DNA from: Saccharofermentans sp.
GTDB lineage: Bacteria > Bacillota > Clostridia > Saccharofermentanales > Saccharofermentanaceae
NCBI GenBank assembly: GCA_024683485.1
Contig: JAIKYD010000021.1
Location: 1-64,000, forward strand
Reading direction: 5' to 3'
Length of the DNA: 64,000 nucleotides
Below the pieces are notes generated by a model that worked only from the letters and a program-made list of their open reading frames with translations, was not told the DNA's origin and ran no database searches. This document shows, one piece after another, positions 7,788 through 17,661 of this stretch. A program made the translations under genes and the position numbers. Every line of letters begins with the position of its first letter. Positions within the stretch are counted from its first letter, which is position 1.

Positions 7788-8312
7788 TTGGAAGATCTCA
7801 TCATTATAGGAAAGATAACCGGCGCGCACGGCGTCCGCGGGGAACTTAAGGTTTTCCCGTTAACGGACGACGCGCGCCGTTTCCTTAAACTTAAGGAATG
7901 TTTCATCTGCGGGCAGAATTTCGAGAAGCCCGAAGCTTCATTATGCGCATCTGCAAGACTCGACAGGGGAAATGTTCTGGTTAAATTTGAAGGTGTCTCT
8001 GACAGGGACAAGGCTGAACTCCTGCGCGGAAGATTCATTGCCGTGGACAGGAAGGATGCCGTCAAACTCAAAAAAGACAATTATTTCATCACAGATCTTA
8101 AAGGCCTTAAGGTCATTGATGATACCAGAGGCGAAGTGGGAACTGTCATTGATTGTTTTGAGACAGGCCCGCAGTTCACGCTCGAGATCAGGCGTGACAG
8201 TAAAAAGAACCTTATGATCCCTTTTGTTAAAGCCTATTGCTACGAAGTCAACATCGCTGAAGGCTATATCAAATGCAAAATGCCTGATGGGCTTTACGAG
8301 CTCTATTCCTGA
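7788..8312 (+). CDS. rimM: 16S rRNA processing protein RimM
   Basis: A 174-residue protein with the RimM N-terminal barrel (IGKITGAHGVRGELKVFPLT, about 7-26) and a C-terminal PRC barrel (about 95-170, with GEVGTVIDCFETG and MIPFVKAYCYEV). It assists maturation of the 30S head and binds S19. It begins with TTG at 7788, five bases after khpA, with a weak ribosome binding site, so it probably depends on coupling. trmD and rplS, which normally follow, are absent here. Confidence 0.94.
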   Translation: MEDLIIIGKITGAHGVRGELKVFPLTDDARRFLKLKECFICGQNFEKPEASLCASARLDRGNVLVKFEGVSDRDKAELLRGRFIAVDRKDAVKLKKDNYFITDLKGLKVIDDTRGEVGTVIDCFETGPQFTLEIRRDSKKNLMIPFVKAYCYEVNIAEGYIKCKMPDGLYELYS

Positions 8313-8355
8313 GGCTGTATTTTGTAATTATTTATTAGGAACCTGACAAAAAACG

Positions 8356-8397
8356 AAAGCACAAATTTTAAGATTTGATTAGTAAAGATCGTGCTTT
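8356..8397. terminator. Weak stem-loop after rimM
   Basis: AAAGCAC (8356-8362) can pair with GTGCTTT (8391-8397) across a 28-base loop. A TATAAT hexamer at 8404-8409 follows, so this 144-base gap may hold both the end of the rimM transcript and the start of the next. No good -35 box is visible. Confidence 0.25.
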
Positions 8398-8456
8398 ATA
8401 GAATATAATCGTGAATGTAAAGAATATATACTCTTTCAGAAAAAGCGAGGTTCCTT

Positions 8457-9968
8457 ATGTACAATCTTTTCATCAACACCGGTAAAGAATTAGGTCACAT
8501 CAATCCTGAGATCCAGGGACATTTCTCGGAGCATCTCGGAAGATGTATCTATGAAGGTATATTTGTCGGTGAGGATTCCGATATTCCCAATACCAAAGGC
8601 ATGCGTAATGACGTTGTTGAAGCCTTGAAGGAAATGAAGATCCCTGTGCTCAGATGGCCGGGCGGATGCTTTGCTGATGAATACCACTGGAAGGACGGCA
8701 TCGGTCCCAAGGAATCCCGCAAGAAGATGATCAACACGAACTGGGGCGGAGTTACCGAGGATAACAGCTTCGGTACTCATGAATTCATGGAGCTTGCTGA
8801 ACAGTTAGGCTGCAAGACATATGTTAACGGCAATGTCGGAAGCGGCACTGTAAGAGAGATGAGTGAGTGGGTCGAGTACATGACTTTTGATGGTGTATCT
8901 CCTATGGCAGATCTCAGAAGAGCCAACGGAAGGGAAAAGCCATGGACTGTTGATTATTTCGCTGTAGGTAATGAGACGTGGGGATGCGGCGGAAATATGG
9001 TCCCGGAGTATTATGCCAACCTATACAAGCAATATCAGACTTTTGTAAAGAATTACGATCAGAACAAAAAGATCAAGAAACTTGCCGTAGGACCTACCGA
9101 TAAGGATTACAACTGGACTGAGACACTTCTGCGTGAATGCTTCAGGCAGCAGGGAACGTTCCCGCAGAATTTCGGCTATATGGATGGACTTACACTCCAT
9201 TACTACACACTTCCTTATGACTGGGATCACAAGGGAAGTGCCACTGGATTTAATGACAAAGAGTGGTACATGACTCTTGCAAAGACTTTCGCAATGGAGG
9301 AGTTTATCGAGAAGCATTCAGCTATCATGGACAGATATGATCCTGACTGCAGGATCGGTCTCATGGTTGATGAGTGGGGCACCTGGTATGACGTTGAAGA
9401 GGGTACCAATCCCGGATTCCTCTATCAGCAGAATACGATTAGAGACGCACTTATCGCTGCAATTAACCTCAATATCTTTAATAAGCACTGCAAGAGAGTC
9501 AAGATGGCTAACATCGCCCAGCTTGTTAATGTTCTTCAGGCGGTTATCCTCACTGAAGGCGACAATATGATCAAGACCCCTACATACTATGTTTTCAAGA
9601 TGTACAGCTGCCACCAGGATGGCGAGCTTCTTGAAAGTTCCATCAACAGTACGGAGATCGGTCTTGAAGATCAGTATAAGGTGCCTAATCTTCATGAGTC
9701 CGTATCAAAGGGTAAGGACGGAAAGATCCATATAACTATTGGGAACCTGTCATGTACAGATTCTTATGATGTTTGCAGCACTCTCATGGGTGATAACATC
9801 AAATCCGTAAAGGCATCTGTTGTCGGCGGAAAGATGGACGATCACAACACATTTGAAGAGCCTGATGTTGTAAGTGAGAAAGATTTTGATAGCATCAGCT
9901 TCGAAGCTGATAAGATAAGCTTCACGGTCCCTGCCTCGAGCGTAATGCACATTGAAGTTGAGATCTGA
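8457..9968 (+). CDS. Alpha-L-arabinofuranosidase, glycoside hydrolase family 51
   Basis: A 503-residue GH51 enzyme that removes terminal arabinofuranose from arabinoxylan or arabinan oligosaccharides. [13 protein letters not shown] (66-78) is a GH51 signature. Glu173 in GNETWG is the likely acid/base and Glu306 in VDEWGTW the likely nucleophile. The C-terminal part is the beta-sandwich. No signal peptide is present, so it should act on imported oligosaccharides. Its length is normal. The start at 8457 is preceded by a weak GCGAGG. It has no transporter or regulator beside it; a small Cys-rich protein follows 2 bases later. Confidence 0.95.
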   Translation: MYNLFINTGKELGHINPEIQGHFSEHLGRCIYEGIFVGEDSDIPNTKGMRNDVVEALKEMKIPVLRWPGGCFADEYHWKDGIGPKESRKKMINTNWGGVTEDNSFGTHEFMELAEQLGCKTYVNGNVGSGTVREMSEWVEYMTFDGVSPMADLRRANGREKPWTVDYFAVGNETWGCGGNMVPEYYANLYKQYQTFVKNYDQNKKIKKLAVGPTDKDYNWTETLLRECFRQQGTFPQNFGYMDGLTLHYYTLPYDWDHKGSATGFNDKEWYMTLAKTFAMEEFIEKHSAIMDRYDPDCRIGLMVDEWGTWYDVEEGTNPGFLYQQNTIRDALIAAINLNIFNKHCKRVKMANIAQLVNVLQAVILTEGDNMIKTPTYYVFKMYSCHQDGELLESSINSTEIGLEDQYKVPNLHESVSKGKDGKIHITIGNLSCTDSYDVCSTLMGDNIKSVKASVVGGKMDDHNTFEEPDVVSEKDFDSISFEADKISFTVPASSVMHIEVEI

Positions 9969-9970
9969 TA

Positions 9971-10216
9971 ATGCCTAAGATCTGCACACGCTGTCTTCTT
10001 AAGGATTTCAGCAGGGAACAATACGAGAAGATCATAGTGGAAGGAATCAAAGCTCTCCCTCAGGGGGAGCTTGTTTCTGATGATGTGGTTTCCGGAAGGC
10101 TTAAGATATGCAGAGAATGCGCGAAAATCAACCAGGGTACCTGTCTTGCCTGCGGCTGTTATGTTGAGATAAGAGCTTGCCTGAAAAAAGGGAAGTGTCC
10201 TTATCGCAAATGGTGA
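9971..10216 (+). CDS. Small cysteine-rich protein, probable zinc ribbon
   Basis: An 81-residue protein with eight Cys arranged as CTRC (5-8), CREC, CLACGC and CLKKGKC. Paired CxxC knuckles suggest one or two structural zinc sites. It resembles the small DUF6171-type proteins of Clostridia, which have no known function. It starts 2 bases after the arabinofuranosidase stop, hence is co-transcribed, but a functional link is not evident. Confidence 0.7.
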   Translation: MPKICTRCLLKDFSREQYEKIIVEGIKALPQGELVSDDVVSGRLKICRECAKINQGTCLACGCYVEIRACLKKGKCPYRKW

Positions 10217-10274
10217 TATATACTATATTCAGGTATTAAGCTTTATTGCCATTTGGAAAGGACCGCAGGAGATC

Positions 10275-11366
10275 ATGACTATTTATGATTTCATGAGCGA
10301 TAACTATGTTATGATCTATGAGCTTGGCGGGCTTGTGATCCTTTTGTTTGTGAGTGCCCATATTTCCACCTCGATGAAGCATAAGACTCTTATTGCCATA
10401 GGTCTCCTGTTTATTGAGCTGATCTGCTTTATTACGGAGCGCTGGACACAGACTTTCCCCGAATATACTGTGTTGCGGCCGTTGCTGACAGCAACGCTGT
10501 ATTCGATCTATCCGATGATAATTATCGTAATGATGATGATCACCACAACAGAAATGAGCAAGAAACACTTTTGGATAATCATGATCCCTGAGATCGTATG
10601 CATTCCGGTTTTTTATACGTCACAGTGGACCCATTTTGTCTTCTATTATCATCAATCTAATAACTATGCCGGCGGACCGGCAAGTTATTTACCATATATT
10701 CTCTTCGCTTTATATGTAATTGTCTTTCTGATACATAATTTCATTTACCTGAAACATGCTTCAAGGATAAGCCGGGCTATAGCTGCGTATATAACTATTG
10801 GTCCGCTTGTTGGTGCGATGATATTCATGATCCTCAGTTTTGACAAAGATTACAGTGCGTTTTTTACTTCAGGAATATTGCTGTATTTCACATATCTTTA
10901 TATACATATGGCTAAGATCGATGCCCTGACCGGTCTGTTGAACAGGCAGAGTTATTATCAGGATATAGAAGATAACGCGAAATATATTACAGGCGTTGTT
11001 TCTATTGATATGAACGATCTTAAGTATCTGAATGATACATTCGGCCATGAAGCCGGTGATAAAGCACTGAAGACTATCTCAAAGATAATGAAGGAGAACA
11101 GCGGCCGTAATGCTACAGTTTACCGTGTCGGCGGCGATGAATTCATGATCTTTTATACAGGAACAAATGAAGATCGCATAAGTAAATATATCGAGGCAAT
11201 ACGTTCTGAAATGGGAAAGACCGAATATGTATGTGCCTTCGGATATGCAATGGTACAATCCGGCCAGAGTATAGAAGATGCCATAAGGGTTTCTGACCAG
11301 CTCATGTATTCCAACAAAGCAGAGATAAAGAAGATCAAGAATCTCAATGCCGGACTCCGTCCCTGA
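10275..11366 (+). CDS. Membrane-bound diguanylate cyclase (GGDEF)
   Basis: A 363-residue protein. The first 210 residues are strongly hydrophobic, with about six to seven membrane helices, similar to the 7TM sensor regions of Gram-positive kinases and cyclases. A C-terminal GGDEF domain has DALTGLLNR at its start, DMNDLKYLND, GHEAGDKAL and an intact GGDEF at 286-290. The inhibitory RxxD site is missing upstream of GGDEF. It should make c-di-GMP from two GTP in response to a membrane or extracellular cue. CGCAGGAG lies upstream. It stands on its own transcript or is the last gene after the Cys-rich protein. Confidence 0.9.
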   Translation: MTIYDFMSDNYVMIYELGGLVILLFVSAHISTSMKHKTLIAIGLLFIELICFITERWTQTFPEYTVLRPLLTATLYSIYPMIIIVMMMITTTEMSKKHFWIIMIPEIVCIPVFYTSQWTHFVFYYHQSNNYAGGPASYLPYILFALYVIVFLIHNFIYLKHASRISRAIAAYITIGPLVGAMIFMILSFDKDYSAFFTSGILLYFTYLYIHMAKIDALTGLLNRQSYYQDIEDNAKYITGVVSIDMNDLKYLNDTFGHEAGDKALKTISKIMKENSGRNATVYRVGGDEFMIFYTGTNEDRISKYIEAIRSEMGKTEYVCAFGYAMVQSGQSIEDAIRVSDQLMYSNKAEIKKIKNLNAGLRP

Positions 11367-11419
11367 CCGAATTCTCACATGCCGGATTGATGATTACCGA
11401 TAATGTCATTAATTTTCGG

Positions 11420-11447
11420 TTGCGTTAATGTCCCGCTAATATATAAT
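11420..11447 (+). promoter_or_regulatory. Promoter of the cysteine desulfurase-thiI operon
   Basis: TTGCGT (11420-11425), a 16-bp spacer and TATAAT (11442-11447), 71 bases before the desulfurase start. Confidence 0.6.
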
Positions 11448-11518
11448 ACATACGTCATTTTGATGGAGATCCTGTTGCGTTACTTTTAAGTGTGCGCTAA
11501 TAATCTGAAAGGCCGGTC

Positions 11519-12658
11519 ATGATCTATTTTGATAACAGTGCAACAACCTTTGTATCAGACAGTGTGAGAGCTAAGCTTATTGAACTTACTGAGGATACAG
11601 TATCCGCTAATCCGGGTGCTCTGCATAAACTTGGCAACAAAGCGATCGAACTGTACGAAGGCATCAGAAAGGAGACGGCAGGTCTTCTGGGAGCCAAGCC
11701 TGAGGAAATCTTTTTTACTTCATGTGCAACTGAAAGTGCGAATACCGCAATCAAAGGCTACATGAGCCGCAATAAGAGAGCGGGAAATGCAGTTATCTCC
11801 ACAAGGACTGAACATAAAGCCACACTTGAATGTCTTGATTACCTAGCAAAACAGGGTTATGAGATCAGGTATGTCAAAGTTGGAATAGACGGCAAACCTT
11901 TAGTTCAAAGCGTCGAAGAAGAATTGAAAAAGGGTGATGTTGCACTTGCCTGTTTCACGCTGGTTAATAATGAGACGGGATCCGTTCTTCCTGCCGCGGA
12001 TATTGTAAAGACAATAAAGACTTTATCTCCAGCTACGGCAATCTATCTGGACTGTGTTCAGGCTTTGGGTAAGATGCCTATTAACCTTACGGCTATTGGT
12101 GCTGATATGTGCTCTTTCTCAGGCCATAAAATACATTCTGTAAAGGGCAATGGTGTTCTGTATGTTCGAAAAGGTGTAAGGATAGATCCGCTGATCCTCG
12201 GAGGAGGACAGCAGGACGGTATGCGCTCCGGTACTCAGAGTACTGTTCTTGCAGGTGCTTTCCTTGCTGCTTTGAAGGAAGTGTCTGAAGGCATTGATGA
12301 GGCGTGCGGTAAAGCCGCAGAAATAAATGCATATCTCAGGAAAGAACTCACAGCGAGAGGTGCGAAGATTCTTTCTCCTGAAGATGCCCTGCCATATGTG
12401 CTTAATGTTTCCTTCGAAGGCTTTGAATCCGAGACAATGCTCCATTGTCTTGAGATATACGATATTTATGTTTCAACTGTTTCCGCATGTTCGGCAAAAC
12501 AGAAGAAGGTCTCTTATGTTCTTCTTGAGATGGGTGTGGACAGAAAGACTGCAGCAAATGCGGTAAGGCTAAGTTTCTCAAGATATAATACGATGGATGA
12601 GGCAGTTGATTTTATAAAGAGTGTTGATAAAATTTACGAACAGTTTCTGGTGAAGTGA
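11519..12658 (+). CDS. Cysteine desulfurase (NifS/IscS family, ThiI-associated)
   Basis: A 379-residue PLP enzyme that moves sulfur from cysteine to a protein persulfide. It has IYFDNSATT at the N-terminus, the PLP lysine in FSGHKIHSVKGNGVLYVR (about 200-217), and the active-site Cys in VSTVSACSAKQKK. It lies 11 bases upstream of thiI. In Firmicutes this desulfurase-ThiI pair supplies sulfur for 4-thiouridine in tRNA, so that is the likely job rather than general Fe-S assembly. No IscU or SufU gene is nearby. Confidence 0.93.
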   Translation: MIYFDNSATTFVSDSVRAKLIELTEDTVSANPGALHKLGNKAIELYEGIRKETAGLLGAKPEEIFFTSCATESANTAIKGYMSRNKRAGNAVISTRTEHKATLECLDYLAKQGYEIRYVKVGIDGKPLVQSVEEELKKGDVALACFTLVNNETGSVLPAADIVKTIKTLSPATAIYLDCVQALGKMPINLTAIGADMCSFSGHKIHSVKGNGVLYVRKGVRIDPLILGGGQQDGMRSGTQSTVLAGAFLAALKEVSEGIDEACGKAAEINAYLRKELTARGAKILSPEDALPYVLNVSFEGFESETMLHCLEIYDIYVSTVSACSAKQKKVSYVLLEMGVDRKTAANAVRLSFSRYNTMDEAVDFIKSVDKIYEQFLVK

Positions 12659-12669
12659 GGATATAAGAT

Positions 12670-13872
12670 ATGGCAAATGTCCTTTTGGCGAGAATGGGTG
12701 AAGTTACCCTTAAAGGACTTAACAGGGGATCTTTTGAGATACAGCTTAAGAGCAACCTCAAGTACAGACTTAAGAAATTCGGGAATCTGAAGATATATCA
12801 GAGCCAGAGCAGGATTTGGATAGAGCCGAAGGATGAGGAGAACCCTAACTTTGCAAGCATGTCTGCTGCTGAAGATATCATGAAGGCTGTATGCCAGGTT
12901 TTCGGAATAGTTTCAGTAAGCCTGGCCCGCAAGTTTGAAGGTGACTTTGAATCGATAAAAGAGAATGCGGTGATCTGTGTCAGGGAACTTCTTGAGAACA
13001 ATCCCGGATATCAGACTTTCAAGGTTGAGAGCAAGCGTGGAAACAAGACTTTCCCGATGACATCGCCTGAGATCTGTGACGAGCTCGGAGGCTTTATCCT
13101 GGATTCTTTTCCTGAACTCAAGGTCAAGGTGAAGAATCCTGATTTTATTCTGAATGTTGAGATAAGAGAGTCTAATTATGTTTATTCAGGGAAGGTGATG
13201 GCTCACAGAGGTCTCCCGGTCGGTACTTGTGCTAAGGGTATGCTCCTGTTGTCAGGCGGTATCGACAGCCCTGTCGCTGGATTCATGATGGCTTCAAGAG
13301 GAATGCCTTTAGATGCAGTTTATTTCCATTCCTACCCGTACACAAGTGACCTTGCCAAGCAGAAGGTAATAGATCTTGCAAGGATCGTATCAGGCTTTTC
13401 AGGCCGCATGACGCTTCATGTCGTCAATTTTACCCAGATACAGCTGGATCTTTATAAGCATTCCCCGCAGGATATGCTTACAGTTACTATGCGCCGCGTA
13501 ATGCTTCAGATAGCTGAACGCCTTGCACTTAAGAATGACTGCAAGTGCCTTATTACCGGTGAGAGTCTTGGCCAGGTGGCTTCCCAGACCATGGAGGCTA
13601 TAGCGGCAACCAATGAAGTCGTTAAGATGCCGATTCTTAGACCTCTGATCGGTCTCGACAAACAGGCTACATGCGAGATTTCACGCAAAATAGGTGCTTT
13701 TGAGACATCTATACTTCCTTACGAGGATTGCTGCACTGTTTTTGTTGCAAAACATCCAAAGACACATCCACATCCTGAGGATATAATCGAGGCTGAGAAA
13801 GACCTTGATATCGAGATGCTCGTGGAAGCCGGTGTTTTGGGTACCGAGGATATAGTTATCGATCCGTTCTGA
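12670..13872 (+). CDS. thiI: tRNA sulfurtransferase ThiI
   Basis: A 400-residue protein with an N-terminal ferredoxin-like/THUMP region (about 1-165) and a PP-loop ATPase domain (LLLSGGIDSPVAGFM, about 192-206). It adenylates U8 of tRNA and replaces its oxygen with sulfur. DCCTVFVAKHPKTHP is a conserved late motif. There is no C-terminal rhodanese domain, as in Bacillus, which fits direct sulfur transfer from the partner desulfurase upstream. GTGAGGATATAAG precedes the ATG. Confidence 0.96.
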   Translation: MANVLLARMGEVTLKGLNRGSFEIQLKSNLKYRLKKFGNLKIYQSQSRIWIEPKDEENPNFASMSAAEDIMKAVCQVFGIVSVSLARKFEGDFESIKENAVICVRELLENNPGYQTFKVESKRGNKTFPMTSPEICDELGGFILDSFPELKVKVKNPDFILNVEIRESNYVYSGKVMAHRGLPVGTCAKGMLLLSGGIDSPVAGFMMASRGMPLDAVYFHSYPYTSDLAKQKVIDLARIVSGFSGRMTLHVVNFTQIQLDLYKHSPQDMLTVTMRRVMLQIAERLALKNDCKCLITGESLGQVASQTMEAIAATNEVVKMPILRPLIGLDKQATCEISRKIGAFETSILPYEDCCTVFVAKHPKTHPHPEDIIEAEKDLDIEMLVEAGVLGTEDIVIDPF

Positions 13873-13900
13873 TGATACAGACTTTGATGAGGAGGCAGTT

Positions 13901-14929
13901 TTGAGGATAGGAAAACTTACAGACGAGCAGCTGGAATCTCTTGTCCTGTCAAGACTGCCCAAGCTTTCCAGTAACACGCTGTCAGGTGCCGGAATAGGTG
14001 CTGACTGCGCATGGCTTAAGACCGGCGAGAATCTTCTTGTTACGTCTTCTGATCCGATCACGGCAGGCGGAAGCGAGTCTGGAACCCTTGCCATTCATGT
14101 ATCCTGCAATGATATAGCCGCGTGCGGAGTTGCACCGACCGGCATTCTTATTGTTATAATTGCTCCTCCTGATTCGACAGAAGAGGAGATAAGTTCGATC
14201 GTTGACCAGGCAAGCCGTGAAGCCGGCAAACTCGGAGTCGATATTGTTGGCGGTCATACAGAAGTCTCGGATTGTGTTAACCGTTTTGTTGTTATTTCCA
14301 CGGCTTTCGGAGTTGTGGAGAAGGGAAGTCCGGTTCCGTTAGGTCATGCTCTGCCAGGTGACAAGCTGATCATAACAAAGACCGGTGCTATCGAAGGCAG
14401 TTTTATTGCCGCAAATGAACACTCAGACAAACTTGAGGGCAAGGTATCATCTGAGTTTATCGCGGAAGCCGGAACATACAGTGAGCTTATATCCGTTGTC
14501 AGGGAGGGGACTATTCTCGGTCCTTTGGCTTCTTCGACAGGAGCTTTAAGGGATGATGGTTTTCCGAGATCATGCGTAGATCTTATGCATGATGTAACAG
14601 AGGGCGGTGTTGAGGGCGCAGCCTTTGAGATGGCTGATTTCTCGGGTGTTGGCGTAACTCTTGACCAGCGGCTTGTACCTTTTACTGAATGTTCGAAGGC
14701 AATCTGCAATGCGTTGGGACTTAATCCATTCAGGCTTATTTCTTCAGGTGCCCTGATGATCGCTTCCTCAGAGCCTGACCGGGTTATCGGGGCTTTGGAA
14801 GCTGAAGGTATCAAGGCGACTGTTATCGGTGAATTTACTGATATCTCGGAAGGAGCAAGGGTAATAGGTCCTGATGGTATATCCAGACCTATGCCGCCTC
14901 CGTCGGCTGATGAGATCTATAAGATATGA
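13901..14929 (+). CDS. AIR synthase-family protein (HypE/ThiL-like)
   Basis: A 342-residue protein of the PurM/AIRS ATP-binding fold. The N-terminal half has GAGIGADCAWL and TSSDPITAGG, with HVSCNDIAACGVAP and DIVGGHTEVSD typical of HypE and its relatives. The C-terminal half contains DVTEGGVEGAAFEMA. It lacks the C-terminal PRxC of true HypE (it ends IYKI), so it is not the hydrogenase cyanide-forming enzyme. It starts with TTG at 13901 behind GAGGAGG. It follows thiI by 28 bases, so a role in sulfur or thiamine metabolism is possible, but the substrate is unknown. Confidence 0.8.
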   Translation: MRIGKLTDEQLESLVLSRLPKLSSNTLSGAGIGADCAWLKTGENLLVTSSDPITAGGSESGTLAIHVSCNDIAACGVAPTGILIVIIAPPDSTEEEISSIVDQASREAGKLGVDIVGGHTEVSDCVNRFVVISTAFGVVEKGSPVPLGHALPGDKLIITKTGAIEGSFIAANEHSDKLEGKVSSEFIAEAGTYSELISVVREGTILGPLASSTGALRDDGFPRSCVDLMHDVTEGGVEGAAFEMADFSGVGVTLDQRLVPFTECSKAICNALGLNPFRLISSGALMIASSEPDRVIGALEAEGIKATVIGEFTDISEGARVIGPDGISRPMPPPSADEIYKI

Positions 14930-15074
14930 GGATCTGACCTGTCAGTTCTTCCTTCAAAATTTGCTTTTTTACTAACTAAAAGCGGTTCTTTCTTAATGAT
15001 TTTCGGCTTGATTGAACAAGACCCTTATAATAAAATATTACGCGTTGATTATAACCCCGGGAGGATTTATATAT

Positions 15075-16316
15075 ATGTACGACCACATTAAGGCTGAGGA
15101 TTCTGAAGTTTATTCCGCAATAATGCAGGAGATAGGACGTCAGAGAGACAAGATCGAGCTTATCGCATCTGAGAACATGGTATCTGAGGCTGTTCTTGAA
15201 GCAGCAGGTTCACCTCTTACTAACAAGTATGCTGAGGGTTATCCGGGAAAGCGTTACTATGGCGGATGTGAATATGTGGATATCGTGGAGCAGCTCGCAA
15301 TCGACAGAGCTAAGCAGCTTTTCGGTGCTGACCACGTTAACGTACAGCCTCACTCAGGCGCTCAGGCTAATACAGCAGTTTATTTTGCAATCCTTGAACC
15401 AGGTGATACTATTCTCGGACTTGATCTTTCACACGGTGGACATTTAACACATGGTATGAAGATCAATGTATCCGGCAGAACATATCATTCAGAGTTCTAT
15501 CAGGTTGATGAGAAGACTCAGATGCTTGATTACGATGCAATCCGTGCCAAGGCACTCGAGTGCAAGCCTAAGGTAATCGTTGCGGGAGCTTCCGCTTATC
15601 CGAGAATCATTGATTTCAAGAAATTCAGAGAGATCGCTGATGAAGTCGGTGCATACCTGTTCGTAGATATGGCACACATCGCAGGACTTGTTGCTGCAGG
15701 ACTTCACCCGAATCCGGTTCCGTATGCAGATTTTGTTACAACAACAACTCACAAGACATTAAGAGGACCCCGCGGCGGTATCATCATGTGCAAGGAAGAA
15801 TACGCCAAGAAGATCAATTCCGCAGTATTCCCGGGACAGCAGGGCGGTCCTCTCATGCACATCATCGCTGCCAAGGCTGTTGCTTTCAAGGAAGCGCTCA
15901 CTCCTGAGTTCAGAGCTTATGCAGAGCAGATCGTAAAGAACGCGAAGGCTATGAGCGAAGTTCTTCTTGCAAGAGGCGTAAACCTCGTTTCAGGCGGTAC
16001 AGACAATCACCTTATGCTCATTGACCTCAGAGGAACTGGCGTTACAGGTGCCATGCTCCAGGAACGTCTTGATGATGTAAATATCACGGCTAACAAGAAT
16101 ACTATCCCGTTTGATCCCGAGAAGCCGACAGTTACATCCGGTGTACGTATCGGTACTCCTGCTGTTACTTCCAGAGGCTTCAAGGAGGAGGACTGCAGAG
16201 AACTCGCAGATATCATTGCTGACTGCGTATTTGACTACGATAACAAGAAAGAAGAATCTATCAGAAGAGTTAAGGTTCTTACTGATAAGTATCCTGTATA
16301 TCCTGATATCGTTTGA
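15075..16316 (+). CDS. glyA: Serine hydroxymethyltransferase
   Basis: A 413-residue PLP enzyme that interconverts serine and glycine and charges tetrahydrofolate with a one-carbon unit. It has [10 protein letters not shown] near the N-terminus, [15 protein letters not shown] and the PLP lysine in [17 protein letters not shown] at 15075 is preceded by GGGAGGA at 59-65 of the same block; the 21 residues encoded upstream are not conserved. A TATAAT at 15026-15031 probably marks its promoter, though no good -35 is seen. Connects functionally with thyA and folA at the far end of the window. Confidence 0.97.
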   Translation: MYDHIKAEDSEVYSAIMQEIGRQRDKIELIASENMVSEAVLEAAGSPLTNKYAEGYPGKRYYGGCEYVDIVEQLAIDRAKQLFGADHVNVQPHSGAQANTAVYFAILEPGDTILGLDLSHGGHLTHGMKINVSGRTYHSEFYQVDEKTQMLDYDAIRAKALECKPKVIVAGASAYPRIIDFKKFREIADEVGAYLFVDMAHIAGLVAAGLHPNPVPYADFVTTTTHKTLRGPRGGIIMCKEEYAKKINSAVFPGQQGGPLMHIIAAKAVAFKEALTPEFRAYAEQIVKNAKAMSEVLLARGVNLVSGGTDNHLMLIDLRGTGVTGAMLQERLDDVNITANKNTIPFDPEKPTVTSGVRIGTPAVTSRGFKEEDCRELADIIADCVFDYDNKKEESIRRVKVLTDKYPVYPDIV

Positions 16317-16350
16317 TCAGATTTAGAGCTGATACTCTAAATTCAGACTT

Positions 16351-17661
16351 ATGGAAGATAACAAACCGCTTGCTTACAGAATGTCTCCGGTGACTCTTGA
16401 TGAGTATGCGGGGCAGGAGCATATTATCGGCAAGGGTAAGATGCTCAGACGGATGATCGAGGCAGACAGACTGTCTTCGATCATTTTGTTCGGGCCTCCC
16501 GGGGTCGGTAAGACGGCTCTTGCGCGTGTTATCGCCAATACGACCAAGTCCAGATTTGAACAGCTGAATGCTGTCACTGCAGGTGTTTCCGACATCAAGA
16601 AGATCGTTTCTGATGCGGCAAATCCGATCCTCTCGGAAGGCCGGAAAACGGTTCTTTTTATTGATGAGATCCACAGGTTTAACAAACTCCAGCAGGATGC
16701 CCTCCTTCCGTTTGTGGAAGACGGAACAGTCATCCTTATTGGTGCAACAACCGAGAATCCGTTTTTTGAAGTCAATAAGGCGCTTGTATCAAGATCAACT
16801 GTCTGCCAGTTAAAGCCGCTTGAGACCAGGGATATTGTCAAAGTCCTCAGAAATGCCATAAATGATAAAGAACGCGGTTTTGGCTCTATGGATGTCAGGA
16901 TATCTGAAGATACGCTTGTCAAAGTCGCAGAGACTTCTAACGGAGATGCCAGGACTGCACTTAACAGCATTGAACTTGCCGTTATCACCACGCCTCCTTC
17001 CGCTGACGGTTCCATTGTCATAAGCGATGAGGTGATGAAGGAGTGCATACAGACCAAGACTGTTCTTTTCGATAAAGACGGCGAATATCATTATGACAAC
17101 ATAAGTGCCATGATCAAGTCCATGAGAGGCTCTGATCCTGATGCTGCGGTACTTTATCTCGCCAGGGCTCTGGCTGCAGGAGAGGATATAGAATTTCTTG
17201 CCCGGAGGATAATGATCTGTGCTGCTGAAGATGTCGGCATGGCAAATCCAAATGCTCTTCTTGTAGCTGTTTCCGCATATGAATGTGCGAGGGCTGTCGG
17301 TATGCCAGAGGCAAGAATCCCATTGGCTGAGGCCTGCGTAACGGTTGCAACCTCGCCTAAGTCTAACTCTGCATATCTTGCCATAGATAATGCTCTTCAT
17401 GATGTTAATACCACCGATACAGGTGTTGTTCCTATGCATCTTCGAAATGCTCCCGCAAAAGGAATGGAGGAACTTGGTTATTCAGTCGGCTATAAATATC
17501 CTCATGATTTCCCGGGACATATAACAAAGCAGCAGTATATGACTGACAAGACTCTCGGAAAAAAATATTATGAACCTACGGATATCGGTTATGAACGCAA
17601 GGTATCTGAATACCTTGCTTATGTGAAAAAGATGACTGAGCAGGGAGGCTCAGATGCGTAA
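16351..17661 (+). CDS. rarA: Replication-associated recombination protein RarA (MgsA)
   Basis: A 436-residue AAA+ ATPase with Walker A GPPGVGKT (48-55) and Walker B LFIDEIHRF (about 96-104), a sensor region GATTENPFFEVN and the C-terminal tetramerisation domain with YKYPHDFPGH. It acts at stalled replication forks. ATG at 16351 has no strong ribosome binding site. A 7-bp inverted repeat TTTAGAG/CTCTAAA (16322-16341) lies between glyA and this gene. Its 3' end overlaps the next gene by 8 bases. Confidence 0.95.
   Translation: MEDNKPLAYRMSPVTLDEYAGQEHIIGKGKMLRRMIEADRLSSIILFGPPGVGKTALARVIANTTKSRFEQLNAVTAGVSDIKKIVSDAANPILSEGRKTVLFIDEIHRFNKLQQDALLPFVEDGTVILIGATTENPFFEVNKALVSRSTVCQLKPLETRDIVKVLRNAINDKERGFGSMDVRISEDTLVKVAETSNGDARTALNSIELAVITTPPSADGSIVISDEVMKECIQTKTVLFDKDGEYHYDNISAMIKSMRGSDPDAAVLYLARALAAGEDIEFLARRIMICAAEDVGMANPNALLVAVSAYECARAVGMPEARIPLAEACVTVATSPKSNSAYLAIDNALHDVNTTDTGVVPMHLRNAPAKGMEELGYSVGYKYPHDFPGHITKQQYMTDKTLGKKYYEPTDIGYERKVSEYLAYVKKMTEQGGSDA

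Noticed and set aside
14930-15074. Possible riboswitch before glyA
   Set aside because: The 145-base leader shows no glycine, SAM or T-box consensus and no strong stem followed by T-run.
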